Source of the DNA: Pteria penguin
Lineage: Eukaryota; Mollusca; Bivalvia; Pterioida; Pteriidae
Direction of reading: 5' to 3'
DNA: 64,000 bases
NCBI GenBank assembly: GCA_035048485.1
Contig: CM068587.1
Location: 26,492,534-26,556,533 of the forward strand
Shown: one piece after another, positions 45,101 to 64,000 of the stretch
Layout of the letters: the number at the start of each line of letters is the position of its first letter
Numbering within the stretch: the stretch's first letter is position 1
Program-made: the position numbers and the translations under genes
Notes under the pieces: model-generated
The model's database searches: none
Seen by the model: the letters and a program-made list of their open reading frames with translations, nothing else
What the model was told of the DNA's origin: nothing

Positions 45101-45123
45101 CAGAAGTTGACATAAAAAAATAG
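35219..45123 (+). CDS. J-domain co-chaperone with membrane segment (copy 2)
   Basis: Six coding exons: 35219-35304, 37350-37452, 39482-39828, 42583-42726, 43809-43916, 45048-45123 (TAG). All are GT-AG with consistent phases, giving 287 aa. The N-terminus (1-30) has few acidic residues, fitting a mitochondrial presequence. The J domain covers about residues 36-98: NPYEVLGLQQGA, EIKEAFRRLAKK, YHPD at 64-67, then FVEVNDAYKILL. A Glu/Lys/Arg-rich helical region follows (about 120-195), then a hydrophobic segment at about 208-226 (AAFVCLLGAVPLYILV), then an acidic tail with a predicted helix (DDIKKRIDRLIGDFEE). It would stimulate an Hsp70, probably in mitochondria. Introns 1 and 2 match copy 1 in position and phase. 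DNAJC30/DNAJC4-like by layout; orthology is not settled. A poly(A) signal AATAAA lies near 45887. Confidence 0.88.
35723..36799. mobile_element. 1.08-kb element with GGTGCCCACT inverted ends and CCTATA-rich flanks
   Basis: The ends are GGTGCCCACT (35723) and AGTGGGCACC (ending 36799). Just inside both ends are clusters of 'cctataaattcc' and 'cctatattt', and they run in the same direction at both ends rather than inverted. The interior has no transposase. It lies in intron 1 of J-protein copy 2. Confidence 0.6.
36880..37078 (+). repeat. SINE-like repeat, diverged
   Basis: A tRNA-like 3' half ('cttggatttgagtcccat') is followed by a body ending 'aaaaacaagaaacaaaacaa', in intron 1 of J-protein copy 2. 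Confidence 0.45.
38690..38905 (-). repeat. SINE body, head missing
   Basis: Minus orientation: the tail 'gattgattgattattgtttt' is at the left, then 'gtcactacaccattatttcac', 'ggtgatggcatctgcc', 'gagggatcttttacgtgcc'. Same body as the copy at 5394. Confidence 0.7.
39079..39141. repeat. (TA)n microsatellite
   Basis: Nearly uninterrupted TA run in intron 2 of J-protein copy 2. Confidence 0.95.
39157..39335. repeat. Tandem duplication of about 90 bp
   Basis: 'aactgttcatagaaact' at 39157 and 39245, and 'caactgtcatcct' at 39230 and 39320, mark two diverged copies next to the TA run. Confidence 0.65.
39829..42039. other. Intron 3 of J-protein copy 2, unassigned part
   Basis: AT-rich, no gene or clear transposon ends recognised. 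Donor after codon 178, phase 2. Confidence 0.45.
42040..42240 (+). repeat. SINE-like repeat, plus orientation
   Basis: Contains 'gtaaaagatccctcac', 'cataggtctagatttctg' and 'cttgccgtcaccatata', ending in an A-rich tail near 42240. Same body family as 46285. Confidence 0.65.
42395..42535 (+). repeat. Short tRNA-headed SINE-like repeat
   Basis: The head 'ctaggtgtagtggttaaac' resembles an A box. The tail 'caatcaatcaacc' matches the SINE tail seen elsewhere in the window. Confidence 0.45.
42762..43310 (+). repeat. Hairpin-headed array, about 125-bp units
   Basis: The head 'gccatatgtggctgggggc' is a small hairpin followed by a G run, then 'gtcctcccgtc'. Units carry 'aggatttcattaaaactt', 'cacaatatgtag', 'ggggaat' and 'aggagttatggcccttgg'. 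Three diverged units. Lies in intron 4 of J-protein copy 2. Confidence 0.65.
44281..44685 (+). repeat. 40-bp minisatellite, about 10 units
   Basis: Unit 'ccaggggagagtaagcccct' plus 'acatggagtgagatcaggtg'. Starts at 44281 and 44321 set the period. In intron 5 of J-protein copy 2. Confidence 0.92.
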
Positions 45124-46284
45124 TGAGCTATATTCAACTGTTTTAAAATTTACTACTAATATTAATTTACCATGAGCTATGATTTCTCATATTTTCTGTT
45201 CAAGTATGGTATGTGAGTAATAGGTTGTTCATTATCAATTGGAAAATAAAATTTGAATACAGATAGAAATCTTGATATTCTCATGTTCAGCTATAGAAAC
45301 AAATACTTCCATTTTCCATGGGTTTGTTTTTTGGGGGGGTTTTTTTGTATTAGCAAACTTTCAGGTTTGTGCAGTTTCGTGACCAGGAATTAGTGTAAAT
45401 ATGTTTTAGCTTGAACATTTAACTACAGTATCTACAATGCTAGCTTCGTCATCACAAAACATTCTACCTCTTTTCAAAGGAAATCACATAAATTTTTTAT
45501 TTGATCATAACTTCTCTCATAGCATATTTTGTTTCACAATTAACTAGCTTATGTCTGTGTAAAAGATATATGTTCATAAATAATACTATCTAAGTTATAT
45601 TTTATTGTAAAATACATTAACACATTATCCAAAGTGTAACCCTCTATTAGGGGGCATAGAATTAGAGATATTAATAAATGAAAGCATAAGATAAAGAGTT
45701 GAGCAAGTCTAAATTTACAGTTGAGATTTTCAAAATGTGATATTTCATTTCAGGATTTAAGGAAGATGATTTCTAGTGAGCAGCTGCAGTGTGTTAAAAT
45801 AATCAGAAATTATTCATTGATTGTAGACAACTTTAAGAGATGAGCAAGAACATGTAGAAACATTTATATGATTGATTTTACTGTATAAATAAATGTTAAT
45901 ATGTTTGGATTGTGTGTTCTTTAAATTTCTGACTTAAATTGACTCACAACTGGCACAGGAAGTAGAAGTATAATTGTACAACATTGTGCACACTGGATTG
46001 TGGGGAAGATATGATGTAGTGTTCAGTACTGGGCCAGATTTTGAGTGGATCCATGTTTGATCTGACTATGGTAGATAGAGCAGAAACCTTAAGCATCAAT
46101 GTCTGTAATGACCCAATACGGTTGAAGTTCATGTAAAATCCAAGCCAGGTTAAACCAATTTTCACCAATCAAAGGCTTCACATGTATATATCTCGTTAAA
46201 GTATGGATACAAAATTAATGTTTTGTTTGCAAACATGAGCAAACCCTATTGATTCCAATAATGCTGGTGGATATGTTTCATTAC
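45124..46284. other. 3' untranslated region and spacer after J-protein copy 2
   Basis: AT-rich. A poly(A) signal AATAAA at about 45887 is the likely transcript end. An acceptor-like 'tttcag' at about 45750 may mark a 3' UTR exon. Confidence 0.45.
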
Positions 46285-46525
46285 AACTGGCTTGAACAGT
46301 GCGGTGCTTGACTTGTAACTGAGAGGTCCCGGGTTCGTGTTCCATCGATATCTTTCTTTAAGATGAGGCATAAAAAACCAAGGACTTGTGTCAGGGTAGA
46401 CATGGGATGTAAAAGATCCCTCGCTGTAAATGTCCATTGCATAGGTCTAAATATCTGTGTATTGAAACATATGCTCTCAACATATACTCATGAGGGCAAT
46501 AATCTTGATATAAAGAAAAGAATCA
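46285..46525 (+). repeat. tRNA-headed SINE, nearly complete
   Basis: The head ends with 'gaggtcccgggttcgtgttcc' pattern (46321-46342), a B box. The body has 'ggatgtaaaagatccctcgc', 'cataggtctaaatatctg' and an A-rich end 'aaagaaaagaatcaat'. Confidence 0.7.
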
Positions 46526-47227
46526 ATATGACTGAACTTTTATAGCCATAGAGGTTGACACACGATTCAAATATACTGAATGTATCAGATCAGATGTTTC
46601 CTAGTTTTGAGTAGTATGCATATTTCGGAGGAATAAAATGCAACGCTTACAACAGTCTACATTTTAGTGTTATATCAAAATGAATTACAAAGTGAAGAAA
46701 CGAACAGTATTTCCATCTCCCTTTGTGTTTTCCGGGACAAATGACCACAAAATTATTTCATAAACCCCAACCTATCGGCATTGTCGACTGATATGTGAGC
46801 AGTTGATAACCATACTTCTTTACCTTATCCCAAAATCTTTCATAACCTGTAGTGTACTTAATTCACCATTTAGTTTATTATGATGATTATTGCATACACT
46901 AGAGTTTGATGAAGATGTTTATCTCTTGTTTAATTCATACCGTTATTAGACCGTCAGTGTGGAAGCATTAACGGTGGGCGTGGCCTCCCGACAGGAATTG
47001 CTAACCCCCGATGGACGCTGAATCTAATCGTCGTTTGATGATCCGTCTTCACATTTACTATGGTCCACCTCAGTCTTTCTAGTTATTTGCTACAGATGCC
47101 GTTTAGTTCTGATCTGTATAATTTTGTTTCTATAATATGAGAGAATTTATCGGCTCTCAGATTTTAGTACCAAAAGAAAGATAACTCTTAGTCTAAATAT
47201 TCTAAAAGTTAGTCACATGATATCAAA
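46526..47227. other. Spacer and presumed promoter region of the PECR gene
   Basis: 46960-47060 is relatively CpG-containing and GC-richer than its surroundings. No TATA box or initiator can be named. The start codon follows at 47228. Confidence 0.35.
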
Positions 47228-56716
<9,489 letters not shown>

Positions 56717-57638
56717 CAGCGCTCGTCTTCATCTTCACACCTGACTTTATATTCTGAAACATCGGCACAAAGCATTGGAATTCTCTCCTTTGGGATAATC
56801 GATTTGCTTATTTTAGTATGTCATACACACAGATGGCATCCAGTGTTCTATGCTTCCATATGAATGGTCTATAATAGTCCAGTATTGCTAGTTAATAACA
56901 GAGGAGCTCCACTACCTATCGTAAAATCAGAAGAGCGTATACCATCGAGCGTCGTCTGTCATTCTGATGACGGAGTCGTCCTGAAATTTATTCTCGCTTC
57001 TCCTCTTGAACAATATTAATAAGCTCTGTTGATGTAGGACATTGATTAAACAATAAAAAAATCATTGTAGTTGGTCCTAACTGGGACCTGTCCGATACTA
57101 AAATTGCCGCCAAAGCACCCATCTTCTAAGTTCTCGTTCTTGCTAAGTCTTATTTGTGATATGTATTAGATCTTCACTAGATGATAGGGATCCACCGATA
57201 GTTGAGAAAGTGATATAAAAGATGAAAAAGCTGTATCAAAATATCGTGTTGAAACAGACCTGTCCTTTATGCTACAACCATTAGAACGTCAGACTCATTG
57301 ATGAAAATCTGGTAACTTTGTCCAATTTACATTGTCAAATGAATATTTATTGACTTTTGTATCAAAAAGAAATCGTGTGTGTTTGGTTGATCGATTTATT
57401 TGAAGATCTTAGAGAAGAATTGCAAAGTCTAGAGACTGAAAAATTTATACATGTATATTTTCTGATTTGTGTTAATAAATCTTATGGAAAGAATTCTTAC
57501 AAAATGCATATGCTTGGGTCTGATAGTACGGATTAAGGTTTCGGGTAACACTGTCATCCTGTCCAGAAACTAATACATGGACTATGAAGTTTGAACCATG
57601 GACCTTTTGATCTCAGGATCAACCGTTGTTACTGAATC
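56717..57638. other. 3' untranslated region of PECR copy 1 and spacer
   Basis: Possible poly(A) signals: AATAAA at about 57051 and at about 57474. No other feature recognised. Confidence 0.45.
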
Positions 57639-57905
57639 GCAGAGGAGCGATGGTATAGTGGTGAAGGCGTTTGACTTGAAATCTGAGGGCTTCACTAGGT
57701 ATGGGTTCAATCCCTTTCAATACCCAGATAAAAGTTTTTCAGTTTCAATTTCTTATCTAAAATACCACCTCTGCTCCCTCTCTCTCTCTCTCTCTAGCCT
57801 TGGGAGAGTAATGGCCATGGTGAATATCTCTGATGCTGTGGCAGGGGTATTCCGGTGTGGATGCGCCTGTAAGAATCCCTGTTGGAAATACGGACCATCC
57901 TAGCA
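57639..57905 (+). repeat. tRNA-Ser-derived SINE-like repeat
   Basis: The head 'gatggtatagtggtgaaggc', then a loop 'cttgaaa' (anticodon TGA) and a T-arm-like 'gggttcaatccc', resemble a Ser tRNA. A (CT)n run at 57778-57796 lies in the body. Confidence 0.6.
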
Positions 57906-58220
57906 GTACATAATAAACACAACCCTCCAGCATACATGTACGAGAAGAGGATGGGCAATAAAAAAAAATGAAGGGACTTTGGCGGTAATGCTCTGTAAAG
58001 GGCAGTTGGTCAATGAGTTCCCTCGATACTAATAAGATCGACACAACCAACTGATCTAACAGAGACTTGCCGGGTGCCGAAACATGTAGAAGTGGAAGTA
58101 GAAGTGTAGCTGCTGGTATCCGTAAAGCTCCGAAAGTCGTGTTTCTTCCTTCGTATATCTAATAAAAGCATTTAAAATTTATGAAATACATCTTTACGAG
58201 GAATTTTACTTGGAGATGTA

Positions 58221-58226
58221 CCACTG

Positions 58227-58259
<33 letters not shown>
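58221..58259. repeat. (CTA)n microsatellite
   Basis: About 12 uninterrupted copies of the trinucleotide. Confidence 0.95.
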
Positions 58260-58284
58260 TTGCAAGTCTGTTGCATCGCATGAT

Positions 58285-58520
58285 ACGTGATATTGGATCC
58301 GAGACTTTGTGAAATGCTTGATTTTTGGTGGTAAAGATTTGGGTTCGATTTCAGGCAATTATATCAAGGAGGCAGATGACCCCATGTTTCCTTGTAGTGA
58401 TTTGATTAAAAATTGTTGAAAGTGACATAATAATGGCTGATTTGTTTTAGGATGAGAGGGACTACTATTTCAGTGTATCGGTGGCTCTGATTGGGTGAAA
58501 TTATTTGATCAGCAAATAAA
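58285..58520 (+). repeat. SINE-like repeat, diverged
   Basis: A T-arm-like 'tttgggttcgatttcagg' is followed by 'gtttccttgtagtgatttg'. The head is only partly recognisable. Confidence 0.35.
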
Positions 58521-59330
58521 TAAAGATTGATTCTGCTGTAAAATCATGAATTTTAATCTCATTTTGCTAATGTAAGGATTTTATGACCTAAAAAGAGGTT
58601 GTTGTTTACATCTAAATTTTGGTAAATTTTTTGGGGTGACCCCCATCCAGCAAACTTTTCTCAAAGTTAATGTGGGTGACCTTTGATAAACTGTTATAAT
58701 TCTGATAAAGCTCAGGGTCTGACAAGCATTTTGATATGGGAGTTATATAAAGCGAAGATGTAGAAAGTGGTGTAAATGTTGCTGGAAATTTGGTAATTTA
58801 GCATGGGACCCTATGGAAAAAGAAATTACTGAGTATGACGTTATAAGGTTGGTGTTGTTGATATGATAATAGTGAAGTAATGTGTATGGAAATAAAACCA
58901 TACGCGGGGGTTGCAACCTTCCATAACTAATGTTTTGCACCCCTAAAATGATCGAAAATGACCTTTGTTTTGGTAAAAATTTCCGACCGAAAGGGAGGTG
59001 TATGTTTGTGTGGGGGGATGTTTGCAGCCTCCCTACCTCTAAATACGCCAATGAAAACGAACAACGATATACATTACGGTGTGCGATATAACACTATATT
59101 GATTTGAAAAGTCAGTGTCACTATGTTTAAGCTGGTTATTAAATCTGTTCTGTCCTTGTAAATACGATTCCACTATGTAGATGTGGTTTGCTAATTTACA
59201 TATTTTTAAAAACAGAAATGCTGTATCGTTTAATTACATGAGAATGAAATATACATTGTTGAATAAATTAACTATTATTATGTTATTTTTTTTCTTTCAA
59301 CAGAGTGCTATGCATTTCATGTGTATGTGT
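58521..59330. other. Spacer, unassigned
   Basis: No gene or repeat ends recognised. Some frames run to about 100 codons on the minus strand without motifs. Confidence 0.35.
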
Positions 59331-59339
59331 ATCTGTGCG

Positions 59340-59408
59340 CGCGAGTGTGGTTGTATGTGTGTGTCTGTGTGTGTGTGTGTGTGTAGGTGTGTGTGTGTGT
59401 GTGTGTGA
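59340..59408. repeat. (GT)n microsatellite
   Basis: GT run with one interruption. Confidence 0.93.
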
Positions 59409-59580
59409 TATCAGATAGTAACATCTTTCCATTCTTCCTGTTCGAAAATGGCAGCACTAGCCGGACTTCAGCCCCGGCGGGGATAGGGGGAGGGGAGTTG
59501 CGCCAAGTCTGGTCATGTAAGAAATCTAGATTTTAGGTTTCAGACGTCAATTTGAACCCATGAAGTCCTGCAGCATTCAG

Positions 59581-59581
<1 letters not shown>

Positions 59582-59656
<75 letters not shown>

Positions 59657-59804
59657 CAATGGCGGATCCAGGATTTCCGAAAAGGGGGGCCCAAATGGGT
59701 ATTAGCTAAACTTCTCAGCCATTTTTGGTGCAAAATCTGGATTTCTACTAGTAAGTATGTGACCAAAAGGGGGGAGTGGGGAGCGCCTCCCTCTAAATCC
59801 GCCA

Positions 59805-59894
<90 letters not shown>
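59582..59894. repeat. Two (TA)n tracts separated by a MITE
   Basis: TA tracts at about 59582-59652 and 59808-59894. The MITE (59657-59807) has split what was probably one tract, or one tract has expanded after insertion. Confidence 0.9.
59657..59807 (+). mobile_element. CAGTGGCGG-type MITE inside a TA tract
   Basis: 151 bp, ends CAATGGCGGATCCAGG and AATCCGCCACTG. The interior matches the copies at 19922 and 61062 ('ttctcagccatttttggtg'). Confidence 0.88.
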
Positions 59895-59898
<4 letters not shown>

Positions 59899-60364
59899 AG
59901 TTGTGCTCCTGGATGTTTAGCATTGGCCTGGTCTATTAAATAGGGAAAGATGGGCGGGGTAAAAAAACTTGTTCGCGCTTTTTTCCTCAGCCAAGACTGA
60001 TGTATATGATTTGGTGGTATATGAAAGGTCTGACTTGAAGTTGTGCACCCAGGTTTTAAACTTGGGGTCTGGCCTCAAGGGATGTGGAAAATGGGCTGGG
60101 AAAATCTTGTTTGTGCTTCTCTTTATCACTGAAAGATATCAGCAGATTTGGTGGTGGTATAAAAGGATCTAACTCGAACTGGGTTTTAATCTTTGGTTTG
60201 ACCCTAGGGTAGGAAAAAATCTTATAATGGTACATAAAAGAGTATGAGTTGTGGTTCTACACATGGGGTTGGAGCCTGGGGAGGAACACATTGGCTGTGG
60301 GTTGTCTCTACATGTACGATATAGGCCTACAATGTTGAAAACGCTTTAATTACTGTCTCTTTCG

Positions 60365-60600
60365 AAAGACAACTTGAGAAACCGATAACCCACCGTCGGA
60401 CTGGAACCAGAGACCGCTTTTTCAATAACCCGAGCTTCTTTGCCTAAATCATCGCCATTCATATCAGTCGTAAAAACTCGCACACGACCGATGTGAAAAG
60501 CGAGTTTTAATAGGGAGAGAATCTCGCACTCGATCTACTCGGTCACGAGTCAAGCATCTAAATGAATGAGCTACGCCGACAATAACTGATTTGAGCCAGA
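60365..60600 (-). repeat. tRNA-like sequences upstream of PECR copy 2
   Basis: On the minus strand 'gtcggcgtagctcattcatt' (60562-60581) resembles a D-arm/A box, and 'ggttccagtcc' (around 60397-60407) resembles a B box. Probably two truncated SINE heads next to the promoter. Confidence 0.4.
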
Positions 60601-60709
60601 AACTATTTCAATTTCAGTTTTCCCGCTACACAAATTTTTTTATTATCAAAGACGAACGTGAGCAAAGATTCGTACAATTTATGATAACATTTGATCACAT
60701 GATTAAAAG

Positions 60710-60821
60710 ATGGCGACGTGTAGTGCCTTTCGACCGGGACTGTTCGAAGGAAAAGTGTCGATAGTAACAGGTGGCGGTACTGGCATCGGGAAAGCTATAG
60801 CTCAGGAGCTGTTGTGTCTAG
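60710..60821 (+). CDS. PECR: First exon of a second PECR paralogue, partial
   Basis: ATG at 60710, 37 codons plus one base, donor gtaaga at 60822. The peptide has FRPGLFEGKVSIVTGGG then TGIGKAIAQELLCLG, aligned almost residue for residue with exon 1 of the PECR gene at 47228; the intron falls in the same codon and phase. The copy is shorter by six residues at the N-terminus. No second exon was found up to 64000, so intron 1 is at least 3.2 kb and the rest of the gene lies outside. Activity and targeting cannot be judged from one exon. Confidence 0.85.
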
Positions 60822-61061
60822 GTAAGATTATAATGCATAAGTTGATAATGAAAATCACCTTCATAAAACAGGTTATCATGCGATTCATTACAGTTCACTA
60901 TATGGGACAAATTCTTGACCTATAACATGACCTGACTTCCGCATAGTATACAGATTAAGGGGGAAAAAGGAAAATGGGGGAGCTACGTACGGACATGCGA
61001 TTCAAGTGGAGTCTTCAGCACCCTACCTATCCATATGCTGGACAAAGTATGAAGCTGTACC

Positions 61062-61213
61062 GAGTGGCGGATCCAGGATCCGAAAAGGGGGACTTGCATA
61101 TGTGTTAGCCAAGCGACTACACCATTTTTGGTGCCAAATCAGGATTTTTACATGTAAATATATGGCGAAAGAGGGGAGGGGCGGCTCCCGGTCCTTCTCT
61201 AAATCCTCCACTG
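61062..61213 (+). mobile_element. CAGTGGCGG-type MITE with GTACC target duplication
   Basis: 152 bp, left end GAGTGGCGGATCCAGGATCC, right end TCCTCCACTG, flanked by GTACC at 61057-61061 and 61214-61218. In intron 1 of PECR copy 2. Confidence 0.87.
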
Positions 61214-61944
61214 GTACCCATTCATGTACTGGATTCAAGTGCATATACGATGCCGTCCGGTGAAGTGACGCACTTAAGCATTTAATATATATTTATGTTA
61301 AAATTTCTTCAATACAACGAACTTTTGTTTTCATGAATTATTGTTTCAGACTCTTATCAAAAAAATAATTATCACAATTAGTCACTAAAACGTACAAAGC
61401 TGAACGTAAACAATGTGAAAGTGACTCACCTGCATGCAAATGGCAGTGCCTATCATGTCTGGTGAAGTGATTTCTATGTATTATATATTATTAAGTGGAT
61501 AAATTGGGATGTGTTTAACACATTTTTAGAAAACGATGTAAATGCAAGATGAGTAAACAAAGTGCAGTGCCATCTTTTGCAACTTTCATGAATATTGATG
61601 AGCTAGCAAGTGTCGTCATATTGTAAACAATGAGCACATGTTGTGAAATTCGATATGTTTACTAAACAACCATTCTCTAAAAGGAAGAAACAATTCACAT
61701 TTATACATACCTGTTCTCCTTTGACCTACACGTACCTTTTACTTATTGACGTTTTGCTTTACTACTTTCAAAGTTATTGATAAATAACCATTCATATATA
61801 ACTCTTGGATTGCCTTAAAAGTATACCCCATCCCAGCGGCACGTTTGTACATTGTATATACTCTATATAGGAAGCCGGTTAATCCCTCCACGTGTTACAG
61901 GTACATACATAATTGTGAGAAATTTCGCTCTTTAATTCAAATAT

Positions 61945-62109
61945 CAGGAGCAGATCCAAGTTTTGAAAAGGGGATAGGGGTCTGTGGACTGCGTAAATTC
62001 CCAATTGGTCCAGGGCAGAGCCTCGGTGGGGTACCAGGGGGACGGAGCCCCGAGAGCTCCTGCAGTTTGAAGGTTTTAGGGCATAAAATCCCTCTGAATC
62101 CACCAGTGG
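61945..62109 (+). mobile_element. Related MITE, diverged interior
   Basis: The ends CAGGAGCAGATCCAAG and GAATCCACCAGTGG resemble the CAGTGGCGG family. The interior is different and GC-rich ('gtaccagggggacggagcc'). No clear target duplication. Confidence 0.5.
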
Positions 62110-62129
62110 TTATATTGACTGATTGATCA

Positions 62130-62239
62130 TTTCTTCTTTTCTGTTACACCATGATTATCAGATTATTTCACATATATGGCGAAAACATCTGCGTGATGCA
62201 TCGCACAGAAATTTTTATCTTTGCAATTGTACCTTACCG

Positions 62240-62289
<50 letters not shown>

Positions 62290-62400
62290 TTTACATCTTA
62301 TGTTTCACTGTCTCAAAAGGACACTGGTGCACCCATGGCGGGAGTCGAACCTGGGCCTTCCGGTCACGAGCCGAGCACTTCATCCACTGGGCTACATTCG
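62130..62400 (-). repeat. tRNA-headed SINE interrupted by a (GA)n run
   Basis: On the minus strand: a tRNA-like head 'gtagcccagtggatgaagtg' (62393 leftwards) and 'aggttcgactcc', then the body with 'taaaagatct', a (GA)n expansion (about 62244-62286), then 'gatgcatcacgcagatg'. Same body as 5394. Confidence 0.7.
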
Positions 62401-63809
62401 TTTTGTGTGTTATAAAGTAGTCAATAATTACCACTGCACTTGTACAGAGATATACCGCTATTAAAGGTTCAGAGGCTAAATATACACATGTACACATTTG
62501 AAATGTTTTTGCAAACGATCAATGAAATGTAAACTCTTCGAGTACCCACTTTTTATTTTTTTTCTCAAACAACAGTGCAGAGGAATGGTGTTTACTAAGG
62601 TCGGAAACCACTGGCGCAGTCGATTGGAAATTTCTACCATTAAAGCTGATTTTTAAATTTTTTTGAAGGCGGAAATCCTACCCTCAAACCATTCGAAAAT
62701 TGCTTAATCCACATCTACAATGTGGCATGCAGAGATGAAGGCAAGAGTAGTGGTTTGGTGTGTTGAGATTCAATTCTTTTGTCTCTCTATTGTCTTTATA
62801 ACAATGGGGATAACAATGGGATTGTTATGTTTCGGGAATCCCAAACATGTGACGTCACGAGAAACCCCAAACATTTAGCAAAAGGGGTCCGTTTAGATTC
62901 AAATACGTCATGGAAAACCCGAACATCTATAGTGTATCGAACAAAAGGTGTCTGTATAGATACTAATACGTCATGGATAAACTCGACTATTTTTATTGGA
63001 TAAGACGAACATATCCGTTTGTTTTGCGTAAAATCGATCCAAAAAAGGGGATGAGATATGAATAGCCCAATCGTAACAACTCGTCCATTTTTGTAAAAAA
63101 TGGCGACGGTGTTCCGATTGATGAATAGCCGAGACGTCTAGGGTAAACTCGAGAATCTATCGACTCGATGAAAATGGTATAGGGTATTTTCAAATCGATC
63201 AATGTATCTTATCCTAATACATGACGAATGCTTGTACTACCAACCAAAATGTATAGACTTCAAAATCTTTTTTTTTTTTATCAAACGAAATTGAATTACC
63301 CACTATAAACACACATAGTCTATGTGAAAAAAGGAGTCCAACTTACAATTCTTGAAACACAGTCCCCAGTAAATCATATCAACATCATACGCTCAAAATA
63401 ACTCAGACAATGATATGGTTAAAATTATTCATTTGTAACTAAACGAAATAAATCCATAGTTGTATTGAAAATGGGTGGATTTATACGTTATCAAAAATAC
63501 ATTCTTTCATTTTATCCGATAGAATGTAATTTTTAACGAATGAATGTTAGTTCCCAGTAGGCTGATGCGCAGTGGAATCAAGATCTCAGATGAAAACGAC
63601 TGAAAACAGTAATCAAAAAAAAAAAAAAAAACAAAAACACGTCAAACAAAACGAAACGCTTTTTCAATTCAAGATTACTCATCAATGGACTTAGGGGAAT
63701 ATTACACACTGTGAAATTGATGATTCACTTTTCTGCAGATCTTTACATAGTTTATTTCCTGCAAATGTTAAAGCTATATATCTATAAATACATAAACTCC
63801 TTTTTATAC
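62401..63809. other. Intron 1 of PECR copy 2, unassigned part
   Basis: No second exon was recognised. 62850-62990 has two diverged copies of 'aatacgtcatgga' about 60 bp apart. An A run at 63618-63631. Confidence 0.4.
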
Positions 63810-64000
63810 GCCCGTCGAAAGACGGGACGTATTATGGTATGGCGATGTCCGTCTGTCCGTCCGCTATGGAACGCAATAACTTTAGTAAACGTCAGCTGTA
63901 TTTCGTGAAACTCATACAGAATGCTTATATAGTTTCATAAACGGTGTATGAAATGGAGCACACAGTGCACAAGATATTCACTAATGTTCAGCAATATTCC
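63810..64000 (+). repeat. Hairpin-headed family, start of an array cut by the window end
   Basis: Begins with a perfect hairpin, CCCGTC-GAAA-GACGGG (63812-63827), then 'acgtattatggtatggcg', a 'gtctgtccgtccg' run and a first unit with 'ggaacgcaataac'. The head matches the array at 19303. Confidence 0.65.

Noticed and set aside
59581..59923. Minus-strand frames of Tyr-Ile repeats
   Set aside because: Translation of TA tracts around a MITE.
62123..62464. Plus-strand frames with Arg-Glu repeats
   Set aside because: Translation of a (GA)n run inside a SINE.

Overview
This is AT-rich animal nuclear DNA with spliced genes (GT-AG introns) and a dense load of SINEs, MITEs, minisatellites and decayed retroelements. 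The repeat style points to a mollusc, most likely a bivalve: tRNA-headed SINEs whose body contains a 'taaaagatccctc' block, 'cagtggcggatcc' MITEs, hairpin-headed arrays carrying a 'gagttatggcccttg' module, a DIRS-order retrotransposon and frequent 'acatgta' words. The assignment is an inference from style, not from a search.

Layout on the + strand. (1) 451-1474: exons of an unrecognised gene whose start lies left of the window. (2) 9872-23944: a five-exon J-protein gene (310 aa) with a mitochondrial-type N-terminus, an HPD-containing J domain and one C-terminal membrane segment. Its 10.1 kb last intron holds a 4.8 kb tyrosine-recombinase retrotransposon in antisense, a repeat array, two tRNA-like units and a pogo-type MITE. 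(3) 23945-35027: a repeat-rich spacer with an 87-bp minisatellite of about 16 units, several inverted-repeat elements and a LINE tail. (4) 35219-45123: a second J-protein gene (287 aa). Its first two introns sit at the same codon positions and phases as in the first, so the two are tandem paralogues. (5) 47228-56716: an eight-exon gene for a peroxisomal trans-2-enoyl-CoA reductase (PECR) homologue, 291 aa, ending in the peroxisomal signal SRL. (6) 60710-60821: the first exon of a second PECR paralogue in tandem; the rest lies beyond position 64000.

The window therefore carries two neighbouring head-to-tail duplications, one of membrane-anchored J-proteins (probable mitochondrial co-chaperones of Hsp70) and one of peroxisomal short-chain dehydrogenases. 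Nothing in the sequence shows the two families act together. No prokaryotic operon, CRISPR array or complete autonomous transposon was seen. The DIRS-type element is the most complete mobile element, but it carries an in-frame stop and a homopolymer frameshift. The most unusual items are the conserved gene architecture of the J-protein pair, the Tyr-to-Asp change at the usual SDR catalytic position in PECR, the hairpin-headed array family present at five loci, and several long hairpins in introns and spacers.
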